NCBI GenBank assembly: GCA_015654605.1
Contig: JAATGO010000216.1
Span: 1-11,028, forward strand
Source: Betaproteobacteria bacterium
Lineage (GTDB): Bacteria > Pseudomonadota > Gammaproteobacteria > Burkholderiales > Burkholderiaceae
Length of the DNA: 11,028 bases
Reading direction: 5' to 3'
The position numbers and the translations under genes are program-made. A model generated the notes under the pieces. It was not told the origin of the DNA. It searched no databases and saw nothing but the letters and a program-made list of their open reading frames with translations. How positions within the stretch are numbered: position 1 is the stretch's first letter; each line of letters begins with the position of its first letter. Positions 1 through 7,188 of the stretch are shown in pieces.

Positions 1-549
1 GTTTCGATGTTCGATTCACTGATTTCCTGGATGACGCCCTTCCTCGTACCCTCCATGAATAATCTGCCGGTACGCCCGCTGCCACCATTAGATCCTGGAT
101 ATGGCATTTTTGCCACCTCAGATGGTCAGCAGCTCACTCTCAGTATTGCTGGTGAAGATCACATGTGGCATGCATTGTGTGAAGTGTTGGAATTGCCTCA
201 ATTCAGCGAATGGAGGGAAGAGGAACGCAACAAAAAAGCACTGGAAATATCACCGCTCCTGCGAGCTGCAATTGCTCGCCATCCATTGCATTGGCTATGC
301 AAGCGTCTGGAAGAAAAACATATTGCATTTTCTCCTGTATGCCATCCTAATAAAGTGGTCACCGATCCTCAGATCGTCGCTAGGGGAATGGTGGTACAGG
401 TCGATACAGACAAGAAAAAATGGCAATTCATTCGCCAGCCACTGATTTTTGATGGTAAAACCACCGGTATCGCCCGTTTAGTACCTACCCTAGGCCAACA
501 TACCGACGAAGTGTTAGGTGAAGATGTGGCATCATTGCCTCGCTCTTAA
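1..549 (+). CDS. CaiB/BaiF family III CoA-transferase, C-terminal part (5' truncated by window edge)
   Basis: The frame is open from base 1 (Val-Ser-Met...), so the gene starts outside the window; 182 residues are visible. Family III CoA-transferases move CoA between acyl-CoA and a free acid through a catalytic Asp in the N-terminal half, which is not visible here. The visible part matches the family's C-terminal half: the YGIFATSDGQQLTLSIAGE strand region, the segment reading FSPVCHPNKVVTDPQIVARG (normally the ...dPq...RGm stretch), and the C-terminal PTLGQHTDEVLGE signature. The gene ends in TAA and converges on the minus-strand operon after 31 nt, with no hairpin terminator between them. 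It probably serves the same catabolic pathway, but which acyl groups it handles is unknown. The racemase subgroup of the same family (alpha-methylacyl-CoA racemase) cannot be excluded. Confidence 0.88.
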   Translation, partial: VSMFDSLISWMTPFLVPSMNNLPVRPLPPLDPGYGIFATSDGQQLTLSIAGEDHMWHALCEVLELPQFSEWREEERNKKALEISPLLRAAIARHPLHWLCKRLEEKHIAFSPVCHPNKVVTDPQIVARGMVVQVDTDKKKWQFIRQPLIFDGKTTGIARLVPTLGQHTDEVLGEDVASLPRS

Positions 550-580
550 CACCATCCTAAAATAGCATTACCAACAATTA

Positions 581-1327
581 CTAACGACGTCTTGTCTTGG
601 CGCGTACCATTGCCAAAACTAGTTCGGAGACTCGATCCGCTGTTTCCAGTGGCGTCAAGCGACCATGTGGTCGATACCAGACATAAGACCAACTCACAAT
701 ACCACCTACGGCAAGCGATGCTATATGTACATCATCAACCGAAAACTCGTTAGCATTGACTCCTTCAGTGATCAATGCCACCAATTTTTGGTCAAACTCA
801 CGCCGCATAGATTCAATCGCATCACTGTCTTTTTTTGACAGGTGCTTTTGCTCCCGCGTATAAATAGCAATGTGTTCCTGATTTTCCAACACAGCAAGCA
901 TAAAATCACGCACCAACGAGCGAACTTTTTCGGTTGGTGAACGCTCCGAAGCCACAACCTGATTTAATACATTCAGGGAAGCACGAATGCCTCGTGAACA
1001 TATTTCAGCTAGGACATCATTTTTTGATTTGAAATGAGAATAGATAAACGGCTTGGTAACGTTAATTTTTTCAGCCACGGCTTCCAACGTCGTATTGTTG
1101 AAGCCATTGCGGTAAAATAGATCAACCGCAACAGCAATAATCCGCTCACGCTTGAGCTTGGACACAGCATCGCGGATATCTTCAACCTCATAAACATCCT
1201 CCGGACTATCATCGAACGGCGATGACTCTGGCAATTTTTGAACAGTTTTCAGCTTTTTCTGTGCTGCAGCACGCGGCTTTTGCACTCTGGGATGCTCACC
1301 GTTTTTGCGATCAAGTAATTTTTTCAT
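581..1327 (-). CDS. TetR/AcrR-family transcriptional regulator
   Basis: This is the last gene of the minus-strand operon and its probable local regulator. With the ATG start at 1327 the protein has 248 residues. A basic, probably disordered N-terminal tail (about residues 2-32, rich in Lys, Arg and Ala) is followed by an acidic stretch. The TetR helix-turn-helix lies at about residues 61-107, with the typical TTLEAVAEKINVTKPFIYSHF core. The remainder is a helical ligand-binding domain ending in SYVWYRPHGRLTPLE, a pattern common in TetR regulators of lipid or acyl-CoA catabolism (the FadR/KstR type). The inducer is probably an acyl-CoA or the pathway substrate; that is inference. The start is uncertain: the frame is open back to a TTG at 1423, which would add 32 residues and overlap the DUF35 gene by 20 nt. 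Neither start has a convincing Shine-Dalgarno sequence, so ATG is preferred on codon type alone. Confidence 0.87.
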   Translation of the reverse strand: MKKLLDRKNGEHPRVQKPRAAAQKKLKTVQKLPESSPFDDSPEDVYEVEDIRDAVSKLKRERIIAVAVDLFYRNGFNNTTLEAVAEKINVTKPFIYSHFKSKNDVLAEICSRGIRASLNVLNQVVASERSPTEKVRSLVRDFMLAVLENQEHIAIYTREQKHLSKKDSDAIESMRREFDQKLVALITEGVNANEFSVDDVHIASLAVGGIVSWSYVWYRPHGRLTPLETADRVSELVLAMVRAKTRRR

Positions 1328-1403
1328 ACTTCGCAGTATAACATCCTGTAAAGGTTCTTCCACTGCATGCGAATTATTCGGCAAAACGTTTGCAACACTA
1401 GTG

Positions 1404-1805
1404 TCAAGTTTGAGCAGGCTCAAATATCAAATCAGCAGTATCTTCCCGGGCCAAGAAACGCCCTTGTACAGGCATGCCTATCTTTGGCGCTGGACCATGC
1501 CAAATCCCTAGTGCGCGTACACCTTCATCAAGGTCAACTGTCACCAAGGTGTACGGCAACTGATCAGCAAAGGCGGGGTGAAATGCGTGATGTGCCACCG
1601 TCCAACTATGCACGTGACCGTGGCCGCTAGCCTGTTTCCATATAGTGGCATCAGAATAGCAAATGCTACATAGTAGACGTGGATAATGACGCACGGCACC
1701 ACAAGCAGCACAATGCTGCAAATTGAATCGTCCCTCAAGAGCTGCGCTCCAATACGCGCGTGAAAGATCGCTGATCTGAGGACTAGGCTTGACCGAAATG
1801 ACCAT
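1404..1805 (-). CDS. DUF35 (zinc ribbon + OB-fold) acyl-CoA-binding partner protein, intact zinc site
   Basis: This 133-residue protein has the normal two-part DUF35 layout. A rubredoxin-like zinc ribbon uses Cys32, Cys35, Cys46 and Cys49 (CAAC...CSIC). An OB-fold follows from about residue 55, starting with the typical SGHGHVHSWTV strand. DUF35 proteins bind CoA thioesters and form obligate complexes with thiolase-fold enzymes, for example ChsH2-DUF35 with the aldolase Ltp2, or the archaeal thiolase/HMG-CoA synthase complex. The gene follows thiolase-like gene C after only 2 nt (TAA-AT-ATG), and the Shine-Dalgarno AAGGGA lies in the end of that gene, so the two are translationally linked. 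They are therefore probably subunits of one enzyme. Its own stop overlaps the extended TTG form of the TetR frame. Confidence 0.9.
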   Translation of the reverse strand: MVISVKPSPQISDLSRAYWSAALEGRFNLQHCAACGAVRHYPRLLCSICYSDATIWKQASGHGHVHSWTVAHHAFHPAFADQLPYTLVTVDLDEGVRALGIWHGPAPKIGMPVQGRFLAREDTADLIFEPAQT

Positions 1806-1807
1806 AT

Positions 1808-2962
1808 TTATCCCTTACGCATAATTGCCAACGCACCATCACCCATGTCGCCGTAACCTGTTACAAGACCGATATTGGCATTGGCAACCTGTGCCCTACC
1901 GGCATCCCCACGCAACTGTCGCACCAGTTCAACCACATGATTCAAACCCCATACATGTGCTTGGGAAAGTAGGCCCCCGTGGGTATTGGTTGGTAATTCT
2001 CCACCAATTTGCAAGCGTCCATTTTCCACAAACGCCCCACCCTCTACTTTGGCACAAAAGCCCATATCTTCCAGTTGGCGAATCACAGCATAAGTGAAGC
2101 AATCATAGATCTCGGCAACATCAATATCCGCATGCTTTACACCTGCCATATCAAACGCTCTCGAAGCCGCTTTTGCAATACCCAGGCTAGTCATGTCGGT
2201 ACGCTGTGTAATGGAACCGGGCGAGTCAGGATGCCCCGCAGCAACTCCTGAAATATAGACACGAGGCCGTCGCAGATCCTTCGCTATTTCCGCAGCGCTA
2301 ACAATCACGGCAGCCCCACCACTGCTTTCCAGGCTGCAATCCAATAAACGAAATGGGTCGGATATCATGCGTGAATCGCGATGATCCTCAAGTGTTATCG
2401 GCTTTTTCATTAATGCATTATCGTTAAGCAATGCGTGCTGCCGACAGGCAACCGCAACTGCGCCAAATTGCGCCACCGTCGTGCCATAAAGCTCCATGTG
2501 GCGACGTGCCATCGGCGCATACAATTGCGCTGGCGCAATTGCTCCTATTGAATATTCATACTCAGTCACATAGTGAAACTGAGGCATCTGATGAATACGT
2601 GCACCCGCCTTATTGGATGCTGCTGTGACATTACGACCAAATGTGATGAGAACATGATTACACACTCCTGTCGCCACAGCAGAAGCGGCACACTGCAAAG
2701 CCATGACAGGACTTGCCCCTCCATGCGGTATCAATGCCGAGAAACGTAAATCCGGAATGCCAAAATTTTCGATGAAGTCATCAGCCGTCCCACTGACAAC
2801 ACCAATTGGGATGACACCATCGATATCCTTAGGTGCTAGACCAGCATCAGCAATTGCCTTGAGGGAGGCCTCGATCTGAAGCGCGAACGCAGTTTTAGTG
2901 GAACCGCGCATATAAACGGTTTCACCCACACCAGTCACGCAAGATTTATCTCGTAAAGACAT
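1808..2962 (-). CDS. Cys-less thiolase-like protein C (Ltp2-type lipid-transfer/aldolase family)
   Basis: This 384-residue protein has the length and order of the thiolase-like 'lipid transfer protein' family. The nucleophile motif (CxSG in true thiolases) reads GASP at about residues 82-85, so the catalytic Cys is missing, and the C-terminal second Cys is also absent (GYGDMGDG). The HDCF motif of SCP2-thiolases reads YDCF (Tyr about 286), while the GHP-equivalent His is kept (NTHGGLLSQAHV). In the aldolase Ltp2, known from steroid degradation, both thiolase cysteines are lost and two histidines are replaced by catalytic tyrosines; this protein has one of those changes. Thiolysis is thus unlikely, and retro-aldol or retro-Claisen cleavage of a beta-hydroxyacyl-CoA is the better guess. 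The DUF35 gene follows 2 nt downstream. Two ATGs are possible; AAGTGAG sits 6 nt before the one at 2962 and directly against the one at 2968, so 2962 is chosen. Confidence 0.9.
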   Translation of the reverse strand: MSLRDKSCVTGVGETVYMRGSTKTAFALQIEASLKAIADAGLAPKDIDGVIPIGVVSGTADDFIENFGIPDLRFSALIPHGGASPVMALQCAASAVATGVCNHVLITFGRNVTAASNKAGARIHQMPQFHYVTEYEYSIGAIAPAQLYAPMARRHMELYGTTVAQFGAVAVACRQHALLNDNALMKKPITLEDHRDSRMISDPFRLLDCSLESSGGAAVIVSAAEIAKDLRRPRVYISGVAAGHPDSPGSITQRTDMTSLGIAKAASRAFDMAGVKHADIDVAEIYDCFTYAVIRQLEDMGFCAKVEGGAFVENGRLQIGGELPTNTHGGLLSQAHVWGLNHVVELVRQLRGDAGRAQVANANIGLVTGYGDMGDGALAIMRKG

Positions 2963-2990
2963 CGTCATCTCACTTCATTGTAGTAATCAC

Positions 2991-4325
2991 TTATCCCCGA
3001 GAAACCGTACTGGAACGTTTTTTCTGCGCTTGTGCCCGCCGACGTTCCCGTTCAAGCTGCTTCCGATAAAACACCGGATCCAATTCAAGTGCATAACGTG
3101 CGCTAGCAGGGTAATGACGACGCAAAAAATCCTGCTCCTCTGCCATCACCGTACGCATCACCTCCTTGGATGGAAGCTCGATATCGTGACAAATCAATGC
3201 GGTTATCCATTCGGCTTGATCATCCATCATTCTGATATTCCCGCCACCGGCAACATTGAATAACCCTATAAAATATAAATCCGGTTTATCAGACGCCACA
3301 ATCCGCAAAAACAAATCAAGACTATGTCCATCTGCGGCAACTACCCCATCAGGCAAAAATGGTAATGCTACTGTATAACCAGTCGCGGCGATGATAGTAT
3401 CGAACGACTCGACAGTGCCATCGACAAAATGCACATCCTGACCAGAAATAAATTTAATACCTGGTTTTGCCTTTATTCGATTCCATATGAAATGCGATAT
3501 AAGACTAGGATGGCTGGTCGGATGAGTACGCGTTTTGGGTGTTACAAAACCCCACTGTTCCATTCTCCCATGCACAATCCTGGTCAGGATTTCCCTTATA
3601 GTACGACGCAAAAACCAGGGCATCCAACGTTTTTCCAGTTTTGCCAACACCCGCGAAGTTGGTACACCGAACATCATACGGGGCATAACCAGGACAGGAG
3701 AACGAGCCGAAATCGTGGTCGATTTTGTTACGACACAAATATCGGAAGCAATATCAACCGCGCTATTGCCCATACCGACTACAAGCACACGCTTGTCGCG
3801 GAAGGGCTCGGGAACCTGATAGCTGTTTGAATGAAGATATTCACCAGTAAAATCATCTCGCCAATTCGCATGAGATGGTACACCTTGATGCCCACTCGCA
3901 ACGACAACCGCATCAAACTCCTCAACGCTGCCGCCATCCAGTCGTACGAGCCAATGCGCATCTTGTTTTATGATATTGATGACTTTACTTCGAAAACGAA
4001 TATGAGAAATGATCCCGAAGTGCTCAGCATACGCATTGAGATAACGGTTAACCTCGAAATGATCTGGATATAACCCAATTCCATCGGGAAACGGGAAATC
4101 TTTGTAGGCAGTAATACGAGCCTCAGAATTCAAATGTAGTGAGCGGTACGCTGGCGAAAGTCCATTATCATTTTGATATACCCACAGTCCTCCAACATAT
4201 GAACCAAGTTCGTAGACCACAACTTCGATGCCACGCGCCAATAGATGCTTTGCCGCACACAAGCCAGCGGCGCCAGCACCAATGATGGCTACACGTTGAG
4301 TAGTCTTACCCGCATCCTGTATCAT
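2991..4325 (-). CDS. Class B flavin-dependent monooxygenase (FMO / Baeyer-Villiger-like)
   Basis: This is a 444-residue cytoplasmic FAD- and NADPH-dependent oxygenase. Visible motifs are the FAD Rossmann GAGAAG (residues 16-21), the class B fingerprint FxGxxxHxxxY (Phe159, Gly161, His165, Tyr169), the NADPH-binding GMGNSA (184-189), and an ATGY motif (314-317) preceded by Asp309 and followed by Pro322, as in N-hydroxylating FMOs. The fingerprint ends in Tyr, as in FMOs, not in the Trp typical of type I Baeyer-Villiger enzymes; type II Baeyer-Villiger activity on ketones remains possible. The C-terminus is a basic, charged tail. The start codon overlaps the upstream DUF35 stop as ATGA, so translation is coupled; GGA sits 7 nt before the ATG. 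Its place between two thiolase-like/DUF35 modules suggests that it oxygenates a pathway intermediate, possibly a ring ketone before C-C cleavage. The substrate is unknown. Confidence 0.9.
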   Translation of the reverse strand: MIQDAGKTTQRVAIIGAGAAGLCAAKHLLARGIEVVVYELGSYVGGLWVYQNDNGLSPAYRSLHLNSEARITAYKDFPFPDGIGLYPDHFEVNRYLNAYAEHFGIISHIRFRSKVINIIKQDAHWLVRLDGGSVEEFDAVVVASGHQGVPSHANWRDDFTGEYLHSNSYQVPEPFRDKRVLVVGMGNSAVDIASDICVVTKSTTISARSPVLVMPRMMFGVPTSRVLAKLEKRWMPWFLRRTIREILTRIVHGRMEQWGFVTPKTRTHPTSHPSLISHFIWNRIKAKPGIKFISGQDVHFVDGTVESFDTIIAATGYTVALPFLPDGVVAADGHSLDLFLRIVASDKPDLYFIGLFNVAGGGNIRMMDDQAEWITALICHDIELPSKEVMRTVMAEEQDFLRRHYPASARYALELDPVFYRKQLERERRRAQAQKKRSSTVSRG

Positions 4326-4780
4326 TTTTTTTCCATCTCGAACCAGAAATCTAGAATATCGCCAGTACGCTTTTCCGCAAATCGTGTGATGATCCTGGTG
4401 CCAACTGCCAGTTTTTTTGCCGCGACATCAGGATCAGTCAAATCGATACCTTTGAAAAAACCTCCAATCGCCGTATCTGCACCGTCCAGCAATACGTAGC
4501 CAAAAGCATAGGGAGGATCTGGCAAGCCTTGAAACGGTTCGTACACCATCGTAAACGTTTCGATACGACCACCGGGGCCAACTTCCACCCACTCGGTAGT
4601 CGGTTCCAACGTCTGATCAGAAAATGCACGTGGTGGCACCAGTACGCGGCCAGTCTCACCACAACGGCGGCCGTAGATTTTAGCGTTGTCACGTATCTGG
4701 ACATAGAACCAGCTAGCAGTTTCTCCCAAAGCATGATTGTAAGTAATATTCCAAGCCTCACGGCGTTTCAACAGTTCCAT
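4322..4780 (-). CDS. DUF35 (OB-fold) protein with degenerate zinc ribbon
   Basis: This 152-residue DUF35 protein has an N-terminal helix (MELLKRREAW), a ribbon region at residues 36-57, and an OB-fold to the C-terminus (TFTMVYEPFQG, a YAFGYVLLDG strand, RFAEKRTGDILDFWFEM). The ribbon keeps the shape GRRCGETGRVLVPPRAF but only the first ligand Cys40. Where C..C, C and C are expected there are Thr43, Ser54 and Thr57, so zinc binding is probably lost while the fold and acyl-CoA binding are kept. It follows thiolase-like gene B by 34 nt and overlaps the FMO gene as ATGA, so it is the likely partner of proteins A and B. The start at 4780 is chosen because AAGGA lies 6 nt upstream. A longer open frame back to 4888 reads a hydrophobic peptide, but it overlaps the end of the thiolase-like gene and is judged not to be translated. 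Confidence 0.86.
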   Translation of the reverse strand: MELLKRREAWNITYNHALGETASWFYVQIRDNAKIYGRRCGETGRVLVPPRAFSDQTLEPTTEWVEVGPGGRIETFTMVYEPFQGLPDPPYAFGYVLLDGADTAIGGFFKGIDLTDPDVAAKKLAVGTRIITRFAEKRTGDILDFWFEMEKK

Positions 4781-4786
4781 TTTCCA

Positions 4787-4791
4787 TCCTT
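4787..4791 (-). promoter_or_regulatory. Shine-Dalgarno sequence that fixes the start of the second DUF35 gene
   Basis: On the minus strand the sequence reads GAAGGATGGAAAATG; AAGGA is 6 nt from the ATG at 4780. This supports the 152-residue form over the 188-residue frame that begins at 4888. Confidence 0.7.
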
Positions 4792-4814
4792 CAAAGTTTG
4801 TCGTCGTGTTAATG

Positions 4815-5993
4815 TCATGCTTCGATAACCATCGTTCCAAAGAACTGATGATCACCACCGTTACCGCTAGCAATACCAACCTTGGCACCTTTTACCTGGT
4901 GACCTCCTGCTTTACCCCACACCTGCAATGCCACTTCTGCCACACGGATCATGGCAGTTACCGCGATCGCATTAGTACATAATGTGCCGCCGGATGGATT
5001 TACCGGAATGTCACCGCCGATCGTATAACGTCCCTGCTTCAGCTGGGGAACTGCTGTACCAAGATCAGCAAGACCTGCCGCCTCGATTGCGTGAAACTCG
5101 GTATTGCTAAATGGCGCATATAATTCAGCCACATGAACCTGTTTTTGTGGGTCTGTAATCCCTGCCATGCGGTAAGATCGCTCAAATGATCCTTTCAGTG
5201 CAAACGCATCCGCATGATCTGCCGTAAACCGCTTGCCCATACGGTCACCGATATAATAACTTTCCGAGCAATGCCCCAAGCCTGTAATCCACACTGCGTC
5301 TAGCTTGCGATCTTTGATATATTTTTCGGAAGCCAGTACCATCGCACCACCACCACTGGATTGCGGACAGCAATCCATCAGCTTGACTGGCCAACTGATC
5401 ATCCGCGAGGCCATGACATCATCGACTGTCACGAGCTTGCGAAGATGGGCATTGGGATTTAGAGATGCATGGTAGCGATTCTTGGCTACGACGTGCGCCA
5501 TATCTTCCTGAGTCATTCCATATTTTTCCATGTAGCGAACAGCAGACATAGCCAACATCGTAATCGTGCCCAACGGTAATTGACGTTCATATATGGGATC
5601 CCATATTTTATTGAGCACCGTCTGTGAATCGCCGCACTCACCAACTTTATCCGCACCTGCCGTCATTACTACATCGCTCGCACCAGACGCAATGTGGTAA
5701 TACGCGGCTGCCACGCTTGAAATGCCCGTGGCACCGCCAGTATTAATCCGTAGAAAACGCTTGTTTCTTCCTCCCACGGCGTCAACACCAAGCCGCTCCG
5801 CATTACCGATTCCAACCATCGCATCAGGCGATAGAGAATAGACAATCGAATCGATGTCATTGAATTCCAGTTGTGGACCTTGCATAGCAAGCATTACTGC
5901 TTCGCGCACTAAATCCGGATAACTCGCATCGTCACGTTTAGGCTTGAATGCGGATTGTCCAATACCGATAATACCTACACGGGCCTGACTCAT
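4815..5993 (-). CDS. Cys-less thiolase-like protein B (SCP2-thiolase fold)
   Basis: This 392-residue thiolase-superfamily protein has recognisable landmarks: N-terminal VGIIGIGQSAF, the SSGGGAMVLAS strand (about 212-222), NPSGG at 332-336, and a C-terminal VGIASGNGG. The catalytic set of true thiolases is missing. CxSG reads GATG (87-90), the GHP-type His after NPSGG is Ala342, and the C-terminal CxGG reads NGGDH. The position of the HDCF His is Tyr292 (ELYAPF), as in Ltp2-type aldolases. Its ATG overlaps the stop of gene A as ATGA, with Shine-Dalgarno AGGGAGAAG upstream, and a DUF35 gene follows 34 nt later. A heteromeric A/B/DUF35 complex is likely. The arrangement resembles the ltp3-ltp4-DUF35 group of the mycobacterial cholesterol regulon. 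It may be the active subunit, since it keeps the Tyr, but the reaction is unknown. Confidence 0.88.
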   Translation of the reverse strand: MSQARVGIIGIGQSAFKPKRDDASYPDLVREAVMLAMQGPQLEFNDIDSIVYSLSPDAMVGIGNAERLGVDAVGGRNKRFLRINTGGATGISSVAAAYYHIASGASDVVMTAGADKVGECGDSQTVLNKIWDPIYERQLPLGTITMLAMSAVRYMEKYGMTQEDMAHVVAKNRYHASLNPNAHLRKLVTVDDVMASRMISWPVKLMDCCPQSSGGGAMVLASEKYIKDRKLDAVWITGLGHCSESYYIGDRMGKRFTADHADAFALKGSFERSYRMAGITDPQKQVHVAELYAPFSNTEFHAIEAAGLADLGTAVPQLKQGRYTIGGDIPVNPSGGTLCTNAIAVTAMIRVAEVALQVWGKAGGHQVKGAKVGIASGNGGDHQFFGTMVIEA

Positions 5994-7141
5994 TGCACTT
6001 CTCCCTGTTTGCTTTCCAATATGACGACTGTCTGATACATCATTGCAGGTCCACTGGCTGCGTGCGCTAATGCAATATCAACTGATGGTACCTGATGTAA
6101 CCCGGCAGTCCCGCGTACCTGATTAACGGATTCAGCAATGCGTACAAGCCCACCACAAAAAACTGGATTAATGGACGCCGTTCCACCAGAAGGATTTAAT
6201 ACCGGGCCGACATATTTTCCCCGTACCACATCACTCCATTGATCCTGACCAGCGATACCAAGAGCCTGATATGCCAATAACTCTTGATAAGGTGTTGCGC
6301 CACATATTTCTGCGACATCGATCTGACCGACACTATCAATACTCGCGCCTTGAAATGCTTGCCTTGCTGCTTCCTCCAGTGCTGCTGCCTGTGCTAACTC
6401 CCGATCACCAAGAAACGCGGTCTCTGTCGCCCATCCCATGCCGCTAACCCAAGCCGGTTTAGTGATATGATGTTGTTTCACATAAGACTCAGATGCAAGA
6501 ACCAGTGCAACTGCTCCTGTTACTGGTGAGCGCACCATGGACTCCCGCAGTGGCCAGCGAACAGGTTTCGACAAGGCGATACTGGCAGCGGTTTCACTCG
6601 AGCTAACTGCATGTGGATAAGCTTTAGCACCACGCTGCAGATTCTGCTCTACCAATTCGGCAGCAATATCCTGAGAATGTGGGGCAACCTCAATTAATGC
6701 GTTGGCCTGCAATGCAAATGAAGAAAGGTCATCCAATGGTAAATGGCGATGAAAATAAGGGTCCGCGCTAAGCCGCTCGACCTCTGGTAGAGAGGAGGCT
6801 TCAGTCACACCCCACGATACGACTAACTGCGTTTCAAAATGCGCTGATGCAACCCTTAACACACCCATCACGAAGGCATGTTCTCCAGCCGACGGTGTAC
6901 AAAGAATATCTCGATCTACACCACCCACTGAGCCTGAAGCTGCCATAATTGAAATAGCTCGACCATCTATCTGATCGTTGGAGGCGACAATGATCCCGTC
7001 AATTTCTTCCATATCGATACCAGCATTTCTTAGCGCCTCCTGCGTAACCTCATACAGAATTTCTTCTAGCGAGCGACGGTCTGATGTGATCGGCGCCATG
7101 ATAGCGGATCCAATGACCGCCGTAGGTCGGTTAAGTGACAT
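5990..7141 (-). CDS. Cys-less thiolase-like protein A (probable non-catalytic partner of B)
   Basis: This is a 383-residue thiolase-fold protein: N-terminal TAVIGSAIMAPI, then VTGAVALVLASE (about 207-218) and NPSGG (316-320). It is the most divergent of the three. The nucleophile segment reads CTPSAGEHA (81-89), where the CxSG position is PSAG and the nearby Cys81 is two residues out of register. The HDCF position reads CGAT (Cys280 for His), the GHP position is Pro326, and no C-terminal CxGG Cys exists (SGPAMM). None of the thiolase or Ltp2 catalytic residues is therefore in place, which suggests a structural or substrate-binding subunit. It has a good Shine-Dalgarno (GAGG 6 nt before the ATG), lies 47 nt after the ligase gene across a stem-loop, and overlaps gene B by ATGA. 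The family call is secure; the pseudoenzyme reading is inferred by eye from motif alignment. Confidence 0.86.
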   Translation of the reverse strand: MSLNRPTAVIGSAIMAPITSDRRSLEEILYEVTQEALRNAGIDMEEIDGIIVASNDQIDGRAISIMAASGSVGGVDRDILCTPSAGEHAFVMGVLRVASAHFETQLVVSWGVTEASSLPEVERLSADPYFHRHLPLDDLSSFALQANALIEVAPHSQDIAAELVEQNLQRGAKAYPHAVSSSETAASIALSKPVRWPLRESMVRSPVTGAVALVLASESYVKQHHITKPAWVSGMGWATETAFLGDRELAQAAALEEAARQAFQGASIDSVGQIDVAEICGATPYQELLAYQALGIAGQDQWSDVVRGKYVGPVLNPSGGTASINPVFCGGLVRIAESVNQVRGTAGLHQVPSVDIALAHAASGPAMMYQTVVILESKQGEVQ

Positions 7142-7159
7142 GAATACCTCAAGATTAAA

Positions 7160-7184
7160 GCGTTGTAGCTACTACCTACAACAC
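7160..7184 (-). other. Intercistronic stem-loop between the ligase and thiolase-like gene A
   Basis: The arms GTTGTAG and CTACAAC pair perfectly around a 7-nt loop, and the stem extends by a G-U and a G-C pair to 9 bp. It lies between the ligase stop (7189) and the Shine-Dalgarno of gene A. No U-run follows on the transcribed strand (GCTTTAATC), so it is not a classic terminator. An RNA-processing or 3'-end-protecting hairpin that separates expression of the uptake/activation genes from the cleavage genes is possible. Confidence 0.5.
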
Positions 7185-7188
7185 ATTT

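Noticed and set aside
550..580. Bidirectional terminator between the converging CoA-transferase and TetR genes
   Set aside because: The 31 nt hold no inverted repeat or T-run.
4781..4888. N-terminal extension of the second DUF35 protein with a hydrophobic stretch that looks like a membrane segment
   Set aside because: It overlaps the end of thiolase-like gene B in another frame, while a good Shine-Dalgarno sequence supports the ATG at 4780.
1808..7141. The three thiolase-like genes as decayed pseudogenes because they lack catalytic cysteines
   Set aside because: All three are full-length and uninterrupted, with good start signals, and the missing cysteines match known Cys-less families of the thiolase fold.
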